Assembly (NCBI GenBank): GCA_039679885.1
Contig: JBDKUC010000436.1
Coordinates: 1-6,676 of the forward strand
Length of the DNA stretch: 6,676 bases
Direction: 5' to 3'
Source of the DNA: JAJFUI01 sp039679885
GTDB taxonomy: Bacteria; Planctomycetota; Planctomycetia; Pirellulales; Thermoguttaceae
Within the stretch, counting starts at the first letter, position 1. Each line of letters starts with the position of its first letter. A program made the translations under genes and the position numbers. The notes under the pieces are model-generated. The model saw nothing but the letters and a program-made list of their open reading frames with translations. It made no database searches and was not told where the DNA came from. Below, piece by piece: positions 1-4,755 of the stretch.

Positions 1-19
1 CCGAAGCAATCGCGTCCAT
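1..19 (-). CDS. 5' end of an unidentified gene (partial, runs off the left edge)
   Basis: Only the first six codons are present, reading M-D-A-I-A-S, so the product cannot be named. The start is convincing because the ATG at 19-17 is preceded by AGGAGGTGA (31 to 23), which matches the anti-Shine-Dalgarno end of 16S rRNA over nine bases. There are six bases between GGAGG and the ATG. The gene lies 138 bp downstream of the DgkA-family gene on the same strand. It could therefore be read from the lptD-dgkA transcript or have its own promoter; I found no clear -35/-10 pair in the gap. This ribosome binding site is far stronger than those of the other genes here, which suggests efficient translation. 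Confidence 0.6.
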
Positions 20-22
20 GCG

Positions 23-31
23 TCACCTCCT
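23..31 (-). promoter_or_regulatory. Near-perfect Shine-Dalgarno sequence of the left-edge gene
   Basis: On the minus strand AGGAGGTGA stands six bases (counted from GGAGG) before an ATG. It decides the start of the partial gene at the left edge. Confidence 0.65.
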
Positions 32-64
32 GATGGCAAGACCAGCCCTACCCGCGCAAGTCTG

Positions 65-75
65 CCGTAATACGG
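65..75. repeat. Short 11-bp palindrome in the gap between dgkA and the next gene
   Basis: CCGTA-A-TACGG has two perfect 5-bp arms around a single base. It sits about 46 bp upstream of the start codon at 19, where an operator could lie. It is short enough to occur by chance. I saw nothing else definite in the gap from 20 to 157 except a small GTGCTTGCAC palindrome at 109-118. There is no T-run that would mark a terminator after the DgkA gene. Confidence 0.25.
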
Positions 76-157
76 AGGTTGTGTCTAGATGAGATGTTTA
101 CAGCAGTGGTGCTTGCACGCACGCGTCGTCCGCGCCTCCGGCGTGTTCTTCTCCGCA

Positions 158-547
158 TCACCACCAATGCAGCAGCATCCCGATCCGATGGCCGAAGATG
201 ATCGCCCCAACGATGGCCGAGCCGATCGAAGCAACCAACACCGCGGCGCTGGCGATGTCGAGCGAGTTGCCGAGGTGCGGGTGGCTCTCGCCCGTGATGG
301 CCTTGGCCATCGACTCGAGCGAGCTGTTGAGCATCTCGGCCGTCAGCACCCCGACGATGCAGATCGTCAGGATGCACCACTCGGTCAAGTCGATGGCCAG
401 CGCAATCCCGGCGACGACGACCATGATGCCGACGGCCAGATGGACCTGGAAGCTGCTTTGGCCGCGAACGCCGATGACGACGCCGCGGAAAGCGTCGCGG
501 AACTTGCGGAACCAAGTGCGTTGGACGAAACTGGGATCGGGAGGCAT
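158..547 (-). CDS. dgkA: DgkA-family lipid kinase (diacylglycerol or undecaprenol kinase family)
   Basis: This is a small three-helix inner-membrane kinase of the family that phosphorylates diacylglycerol (E. coli DgkA) or undecaprenol (Gram-positive homologues). The 129-residue form has hydrophobic segments at about 36-54, 57-74 and 99-118. It aligns without gaps to my recollection of E. coli DgkA at an offset of +2. The motif E-M-L-N-S-S-L-E places E71, N74 and E78 over catalytic E69, N72 and E76, and D97 falls on D95, followed by I-A-S-A-A-V. Two normally critical positions differ: E28 is Gln (Q30) and K94 is Leu (L96). The ATG at 547 is chosen because the N-terminus then has the usual family length. 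An ATG at 580 (140 aa) is possible, as are TTG codons at 619 and 616, which lie just after GGGGAAGGATGG. The gene follows lptD closely, by 13 bp if TTG 619 is used, so co-transcription is likely. Whether the substrate is diacylglycerol or undecaprenol cannot be told. Confidence 0.88.
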   Translation of the reverse strand: MPPDPSFVQRTWFRKFRDAFRGVVIGVRGQSSFQVHLAVGIMVVVAGIALAIDLTEWCILTICIVGVLTAEMLNSSLESMAKAITGESHPHLGNSLDIASAAVLVASIGSAIVGAIIFGHRIGMLLHWW

Positions 548-632
548 GGCTGGATCGGCGGTCGGTGACGGACGAGGCATGATTGTCGCGGACGATCTCG
601 GATCGTCAACCGTCAACAACCATCCTTCCCCT

Positions 633-3600
633 TCATTCTAACCCAAACGCGCCGGCCGGGGGAATCTGGGCGCCGTTGATATTTCCCAGCCGCGCCTTGG
701 GCCAGAAGCGGGGCTCGATCACCAAGGCCGCGCCGACGCTGTTCCGCGCCGGGTCGACGTTGAAGCCCGCGCTGATCAGCAGCGACTCGCCGACGCGGGT
801 GATCGTGAAGTTCTCGCCGACGTTCCCCTGGCTCCCGACGTCGATGGTCGTGCCGAACGACGAGACCCACTTCGGGCTCATCCAATACGAGTAGGTCAAC
901 GAAATGATCTTGCTGTCGATGGGCCCTTCGAGCAGCCGGAAGCCCATGTAGAGGCTGCCTCGCGGCGGCCGATTCAGGAACGCGCCGACGGTGACGATCT
1001 TCTGCCCCTGGTCGAAGAAGTCGAAAATGCCGTCGCTGGTCAGCGTCAGTTGATCCCCGACGTGCCAGGCGTAGTTGTAGTCCAGCAGGCCCAGCGGCTT
1101 CCCAAAGTTGTCGCGGTCGGGATCGGGATAGAACGTCACGTTGGTGTCCAGCGACATCCAGTCGATGATGTGCTGACAATCGTTCCGCCCCCGCTTGGTC
1201 TGCCACCGCTGATCGACGCCGAGCCGCACGGCCGCCATGTCGCCGGCGATTTCCGTGCTCGGCGAGGTGACCCAATCCTGAAGGCCCGTCCGCAAGGCGT
1301 AAAGCCGCTCGTCGAACTGCGGCGGAATCAGGATTTTCCCCGGCGGCGTCCCCGGCGGCACGGTAATCATCGACGGCACGCCGAACGTGTTCGTCATGAA
1401 AATTCGCCGCCAGGCCTCGACCGAATTATCGTCCAGCGGATCGTAGAGCGGCAGCTCTTCGAGATTCTTGTTCGACTGGGCGTAAGAAAGCTCCGCCTCA
1501 AAAACCACCTTGTGGGCGAGCCCGTGTACGTTGAACAGGTCGCTGTTGGCCGTCGGATCGACCGAGTACATCGGCATGCTGGCCCGAACGCCCGCTTCCC
1601 AGAACAGCCGCGTCAGTTGCTGGCCGGCCTGATCTTCGCCCCAGTACGTCGCGTCGCCGAGGACGTAAGGGACCACTTTGACGACGCCCAGCTCAATCGG
1701 CCAGTCGATCTCTTGCCGAGTGGAGAGCCGCGCCCCTTGCACGTCGTACTGCTCCCACGGCAAGTAGTTGAATGCCCCGGCCGGACCCACGACGTTGCCC
1801 ACCGTCACGTTGTTCGGGATTGTCGTCTGCCGAAACTGGGCGTAGCCGGCGCTCGAATGCTCGTGCCACGTCAGCGCATCGCCCAACAGCGGCTGTCCGA
1901 TCCAGAAATGATCGGCCCGCGGCAGCCAGTTCGTGTCGGTGACGAAGTCGTTCAGCCGATAGTCGGCCGAGAGGCTCCACGAGCGGTTCGCGTTGATTTG
2001 TTTCAACTCGATGCCCGTGCTCTCGTCCTTGAGCGTCTCCCACTCGCTCTTGTAATACTCTTCGAGGAAGTTGCGGTCGCTGATCCAGCCCAACTCGGCG
2101 CTAAGCTGAACCGGGGAGGAGAAGGGGGAGAGGTTGAGCATCTCGCGGTGCTGCCAGAAGAGGCGATAACGATAGTTCGCCTCAGGCGGCACGGCGCGGC
2201 GATCCTTGCCGAGGTCGTCGACGCCCTGGTCCTGGATGCCCCAATAGTCGGCCAGCCCGGCCGTGTGACCGGGCAACCCGAAGCAGTCGGCCCGATCGTA
2301 GCTGAACGAGGCCCCGTGACCGAAGCCCCGCTTGCTCAAGTAATCGAGCTGCAAATCGAAGTTCGTGCCGACCGGCTTGTTCTTGATCCCCAGCAACTCG
2401 TAGGCGTCCCAACTGGTCAGCACCTGCGTGCCGAACACCGAATCCTGCTTGGCCGTGAACCGGCGGAGATAGTAGCTCGGGTCATTCAGATCGGTCGAGA
2501 TCCGCGGCCAGTAGAAGACCGGCAGCGATTCGATGAACAGGAAATTGTTGTCCGCCGTCGCCAGCTTCTGATGCTCGATCACCGGCTGGTTCGTCATCGG
2601 ATCGACCACCGGCTGGTTGGTCAGCGGGTCAATCACCGGATGCTGAATGTCCTCGAAGTAGACGTTGTTCGCCTGCAAGCGATAGCTCGGCACGCCCATT
2701 CGGCTCGACGTGAAGAACGCGTTCTCGGCGAAGAAGCGATTCTCGCTCGTTTGCTCGAGCACGTCGGCGTGCAGTCGCAACAGCCCCTCGTAGTTGCGCA
2801 CCGGCGTGAGCACGTCCGCATTGAGCACCCTTCCAACGTGGTTGAGCACGTCGTAGTACATCCGGTCGGCGTGAATCGTCCGCTCTCCCTGACGGAAGAC
2901 GATGTTCCCTTCCAGATAAAGCTCCAACGGCATCCGCTGGTCCTGAAAGCTCGGCCGGCCGGCGTCCAGACCCTGCAGACCGCTGGTCCACACGACCACA
3001 CGATCGGCCGAGACGTCGATCGTGCCGACTTCGCCCACGCCAGGCACGCCGCCGGTCACGTCGACGATCACGTTGACGCCCGAGTCGATCCAGGCGATCT
3101 GCTGGTTCGTGTTCGGGTCGGAGCGGAACTCGCCGTTGACGGGCACGTTGCTCCGCGGAAACACGCGGATTCGCCGCGCGCCGAACGACGGCGCTGCTGG
3201 CGGCCCCGCGGGAGCCATCGCCGGTGGATTCGCAGGAAGCACATTCGCCGGCGGGTTCATGGGCGCCACGGGCGCGGGCGCCGGCACCGTCTCGGGCCCT
3301 GCCGGACCCGGCCGCGGCGCCGCATATTGCGCCGGAACGATACGATTGCCAGCCGCTGCACCCGCCGGACCGGGCTGCCGATCGTTGCGAGGCGTCTCGG
3401 GCGCCCGCCGCTCCATCCCTCGCCAGTAGATGGCCGGCAACACCGCGGGCCGCCCCGCGACTTGCCCGGCGCCGACGTCAACCCGCCCCGCGCTCTGGAA
3501 CCGGCCAAACCACGTCTGGTCCGTCAACCGCGCGCCGCCGGGCCGCGGGTCGCTGGCCATTTCCACACCGCCCTCCAGATACGCAATCACCTTGCTCGGC

Positions 3601-3866
3601 CGCGGATCGGTCGGCTCCGCACGGTCGATCCACAGCACGGCCTCCCGTGATCGGGCGATCCGCTGCCCCTGCTGAATCACGCAGTCGCCACGCAGCAGCC
3701 AAACGTCGTATGAGCCAAGCTGCCATTGGTTGCCCGCCTGGGCGCGAACGACGATCGGATCGGCCTCGCCGCCAGCCGGCAGTTGCACTTCCGCCGCGGC
3801 GCGAGAGACGAGCGAGACCAGGAGAACGAGGGCGGCAAGCAGTCGAACCCGCCGAAGCACACGCAT
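633..3866 (-). CDS. lptD: LptD/OstA-like outer-membrane LPS-assembly protein
   Basis: LptD is the outer-membrane beta-barrel that receives lipopolysaccharide from the periplasmic LptA bridge and inserts it into the outer leaflet. The 1077-residue product starts with a classic signal peptide: basic RVLRRVR, a hydrophobic core, then an R-A-A-A cleavage site near residue 25. Residues about 37-123 look LptA/OstA-like. A Pro/Ala-rich linker covers about 154-231. A second OstA-like segment follows at about 281-443, including LYLEGNIVFRQGERTIHADR and the A-x-N-A-F-F-T pattern typical of LptD. The P-V-F-Y-W-P motif at 449-454 opens the barrel, which runs to about 1058. S-D-R-N-F-L-E-E-Y near 596 resembles the LptD SDxxFLxxY signature. 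Mature cysteines are at about 62, 528 and 897. The protein is longer than E. coli LptD (784 aa). The frame stays open up to a TTG at 3977, but ATG 3866 is preferred because it puts the signal peptide at the N-terminus. No good Shine-Dalgarno is seen. Neither LptE nor other lpt genes are visible. Confidence 0.85.
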   Translation of the reverse strand: MRVLRRVRLLAALVLLVSLVSRAAAEVQLPAGGEADPIVVRAQAGNQWQLGSYDVWLLRGDCVIQQGQRIARSREAVLWIDRAEPTDPRPSKVIAYLEGGVEMASDPRPGGARLTDQTWFGRFQSAGRVDVGAGQVAGRPAVLPAIYWRGMERRAPETPRNDRQPGPAGAAAGNRIVPAQYAAPRPGPAGPETVPAPAPVAPMNPPANVLPANPPAMAPAGPPAAPSFGARRIRVFPRSNVPVNGEFRSDPNTNQQIAWIDSGVNVIVDVTGGVPGVGEVGTIDVSADRVVVWTSGLQGLDAGRPSFQDQRMPLELYLEGNIVFRQGERTIHADRMYYDVLNHVGRVLNADVLTPVRNYEGLLRLHADVLEQTSENRFFAENAFFTSSRMGVPSYRLQANNVYFEDIQHPVIDPLTNQPVVDPMTNQPVIEHQKLATADNNFLFIESLPVFYWPRISTDLNDPSYYLRRFTAKQDSVFGTQVLTSWDAYELLGIKNKPVGTNFDLQLDYLSKRGFGHGASFSYDRADCFGLPGHTAGLADYWGIQDQGVDDLGKDRRAVPPEANYRYRLFWQHREMLNLSPFSSPVQLSAELGWISDRNFLEEYYKSEWETLKDESTGIELKQINANRSWSLSADYRLNDFVTDTNWLPRADHFWIGQPLLGDALTWHEHSSAGYAQFRQTTIPNNVTVGNVVGPAGAFNYLPWEQYDVQGARLSTRQEIDWPIELGVVKVVPYVLGDATYWGEDQAGQQLTRLFWEAGVRASMPMYSVDPTANSDLFNVHGLAHKVVFEAELSYAQSNKNLEELPLYDPLDDNSVEAWRRIFMTNTFGVPSMITVPPGTPPGKILIPPQFDERLYALRTGLQDWVTSPSTEIAGDMAAVRLGVDQRWQTKRGRNDCQHIIDWMSLDTNVTFYPDPDRDNFGKPLGLLDYNYAWHVGDQLTLTSDGIFDFFDQGQKIVTVGAFLNRPPRGSLYMGFRLLEGPIDSKIISLTYSYWMSPKWVSSFGTTIDVGSQGNVGENFTITRVGESLLISAGFNVDPARNSVGAALVIEPRFWPKARLGNINGAQIPPAGAFGLE
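2577..2639 (-). repeat. 27-bp tandem repeat inside lptD
   Basis: Two adjacent 27-bp units (2578-2604 and 2605-2631 on the plus strand) match at 22 of 27 positions, and a third partial unit of 9 bp follows. In the protein they encode two 9-residue repeats, P-V-I-D-P-L-T-N-Q and P-V-V-D-P-M-T-N-Q, followed by P-V-I. This is residues about 410-430 of the 1077-residue form. The repeats lie at the junction between the periplasmic OstA-like part and the barrel, just before P-V-F-Y-W-P. Confidence 0.75.
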
Positions 3867-4032
3867 CCCGCGCGCAGCGTCTCCGCCTGCGCGCAGCCGC
3901 TGCGGAGCGCTCCCAAAGCGGGCCAATAGCTCGCCAAGTCGTCGTCTCAGAACAGCATCCTTGCTCGGCCGGGCCAACCGGTTCGCACGGCCGCCCGGAG
4001 TCCAATCGCAACACGAAGAGAGTAAAGTCCTT

Positions 4033-4053
4033 AGGCGGAAAGATCTTCCGCCT
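4033..4053. repeat. 8-bp-arm inverted repeat in the lptD leader
   Basis: AGGCGGAA (4033-4040) and TTCCGCCT (4046-4053) are perfect complements around the five bases AGATC. On the minus strand the stem would begin within about 10 nt of the predicted transcription start of lptD, so it would form a 5' leader hairpin. Read on the plus strand it is followed by TTT and resembles a weak terminator, but no plus-strand gene ends here. A 5' hairpin could protect the mRNA or mark a regulatory site; this is inference. Its arms share the core of the palindrome at 4242-4255. Confidence 0.6.
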
Positions 4054-4066
4054 TTTGCGCGGCGAG

Positions 4067-4095
4067 ATTATATGGACGACCGCCCAACGGATCAA
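4067..4095 (-). promoter_or_regulatory. Predicted sigma70-type promoter for the lptD-dgkA operon
   Basis: On the minus strand, TTGATC (4095-4090, four of six consensus bases) is separated by exactly 17 bases from a perfect TATAAT (4072-4067). Transcription would start near 4060. That gives a leader of about 194 nt to the ATG at 3866, or about 83 nt to the upstream TTG at 3977. The position and direction fit expression of lptD and the downstream kinase gene. Confidence 0.6.
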
Positions 4096-4166
4096 GGCGG
4101 GTTGAGGAGGATATTGGCCGCCAGAAGTGCTTGGCAGACAAAGACTTGCGGGCACGCTCTTGGCCC

Positions 4167-4205
4167 GGCAATTGCCACACCGTAAGCCCAGCCCCGATTC
4201 GGGGC
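4167..4205. repeat. Two small perfect palindromes in the lptD / small-gene intergenic region
   Basis: GGCAATTGCC (4167-4176) is a perfect 10-bp palindrome. GCCCCGA-T-TCGGGGC (4191-4205) is a perfect 15-bp palindrome around a single central base. They belong to the 548-bp non-coding stretch from 3867 to 4414, which also contains the lptD promoter, the leader hairpin and the repeat-like block at 4226-4280. I see no supported gene in that stretch. Open frames crossing it have no family features and overlap lptD in other frames. Confidence 0.4.
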
Positions 4206-4225
4206 CTCTGACGATGGCGTGCAAA

Positions 4226-4280
4226 GCCGTTCGTAGTTCCGCCTTTAGGCGGCGATTTCAGCTCGGAATGCCGGCTAAAG
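4226..4280. repeat. Probable degraded dispersed palindromic (REP-like) element
   Basis: The block begins with GCCGTTCGTAGTT and contains CCGCCT-TT-AGGCGG (4242-4255), a perfect 6-bp-arm palindrome. About 15 bp later comes GCCGGCTAAAG. I recall planctomycete intergenic repeats of similar design, in which a CCGCC...GGCGG hairpin is followed by a CCGGC...GCCGG hairpin near TTCGTAGTTCC. Here the second hairpin seems to have lost its right arm. Family membership is recollection and needs a genome-wide search; the first palindrome is seen directly. Confidence 0.4.
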
Positions 4281-4400
4281 AACAGGGCAAATCGTCACGA
4301 CCGCCAAATCCCCACCACGTCCCGTGACCCCGCACGCGTCCAATCTCAAGCTAAGATTCAGTGGAATCCGTCCTTAACCGGGGCAGTGCGGCACATACAC

Positions 4401-4407
4401 AGAGGAG
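4401..4407 (+). promoter_or_regulatory. Shine-Dalgarno sequence of the small gene
   Basis: AGAGGAG stands seven bases before the ATG at 4415. It favours that start over an in-frame GTG at 4361, which would add 18 residues without family character. I could not find a convincing promoter between 4280 and 4400. Confidence 0.55.
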
Positions 4408-4414
4408 CCAAGGA

Positions 4415-4669
4415 ATGTCTCAGACAATGGAAACGCCATCGTCGGCCGCGGTCACGCCGGTCGTCTTCACCGATCGCCGCAATCCGGCGGCCGTCGAGCG
4501 GATGCCCATCTGCGAGCGACGCCAGTTCGGCAACTCTCACGACGACCTCTCGCCCGAAGCCGCCGAGCTGGCCCAGGCAATCGACCAATACAAGCTGGTC
4601 CACCGCCGCCGCTTCATCAACTTCGAAGAAATGCTCGCCGTCATCAAATCGCTCGGCTACAACCGCTAG
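4415..4669 (+). CDS. Small conserved-type protein of unknown function (84 aa)
   Basis: The product is a soluble 84-residue protein with no signal peptide or membrane segment. The N-terminal third (to about residue 25) is Ser/Thr/Pro/Ala-rich and probably disordered. A basic stretch with one cysteine, P-I-C-E-R-R-Q-F, follows at 31-38. Residues about 46-63 (SPEAAELAQAIDQYKLVH) should be helical. The very basic H-R-R-R-F leads into a second likely helix, N-F-E-E-M-L-A-V-I-K-S-L-G-Y, close to the C-terminus. I recall planctomycete hypothetical proteins ending in a similar HRRRFI-EEML-VI-LGY pattern, so I take it as a real, phylum-restricted family. I know no function. The basic helix pair could bind nucleic acid or a partner protein, which is speculation. 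It is transcribed divergently from lptD and converges on the permease gene, so it is probably a single-gene unit ending at the inverted repeat at 4688-4742. Confidence 0.75.
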   Translation: MSQTMETPSSAAVTPVVFTDRRNPAAVERMPICERRQFGNSHDDLSPEAAELAQAIDQYKLVHRRRFINFEEMLAVIKSLGYNR

Positions 4670-4686
4670 CGAGAACGACGAACAGA

Positions 4687-4742
4687 AGAAGCTCGAAATC
4701 CGAAGTCCGAAGCTCGAATTCGGATTTCGGATTTCGAGCTTC
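4687..4742. repeat. Heptanucleotide-phased inverted repeat between convergent genes
   Basis: Arms of 24 nt (4688-4711 and 4719-4742) pair at 23 Watson-Crick positions plus one G-T pair (4705 with 4725), around a 7-nt loop (4712-4718). The same segment divides into eight 7-nt units: AGAAGCT, CGAAATC, CGAAGTC, CGAAGCT, CGAATTC, GGATTTC, GGATTTC and GAGCTTC. The array is thus a heptamer repeat that turns into its own complement at the centre. The heptad spacing also allows pairing in shifted registers. I recall similar AATCCGAAATCC-type sequences in other planctomycete intergenic regions, so a dispersed family is likely. Confidence 0.8.
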
Positions 4743-4751
4743 GTGCTTTTT
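4688..4751 (+). terminator. Likely intrinsic terminator of the small gene, possibly bidirectional
   Basis: The 24-bp stem begins 19 nt after the stop of the small gene. It is followed, after CGTGC... spacing of four bases, by TTTTT (4747-4751). In plus-strand RNA the one imperfect pair is a tolerated G-U; in minus-strand RNA it would be an A-C mismatch. On the minus strand the stem begins 14 nt after the permease stop but is followed only by CTTCTGTT. Termination is therefore better supported for the plus strand. Confidence 0.6.
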
Positions 4752-4755
4752 AGCC

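Noticed and set aside
89..568. Plus-strand frame with GGAGG about 12 bases before its ATG
   Set aside because: It is antisense to the DgkA-family gene, whose catalytic motifs are clear. The product is Asp/Arg-rich and resembles no family, and the spacing of GGAGG is too long.
1050..3650. Long open frame of 866 codons on the plus strand opposite lptD
   Set aside because: It is antisense to a well-supported lptD frame. The product is Arg/Val/His/Pro-rich with no domain, as expected from the complementary strand of a GC-rich gene.
3867..3977. N-terminal extension of LptD to a TTG at 3977
   Set aside because: It would place 37 polar residues before a standard signal peptide that starts cleanly at the ATG at 3866. 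It cannot be fully excluded, since neither start has a good Shine-Dalgarno.
3478..4224. Minus-strand frame of 248 codons crossing the lptD promoter region
   Set aside because: It overlaps lptD in another frame, is Arg/Ala-rich without motifs, and starts upstream of the predicted lptD promoter.
4324..4357. Promoter for the small gene with TAAGAT (4352-4357) as -10
   Set aside because: No -35-like hexamer is found at an acceptable distance.
4687..4742. CRISPR array or coding repeat
   Set aside because: Units are 7 nt with no spacers, and the array reverses into its own complement. Frames crossing it give only low-complexity peptides that run on from neighbouring genes.
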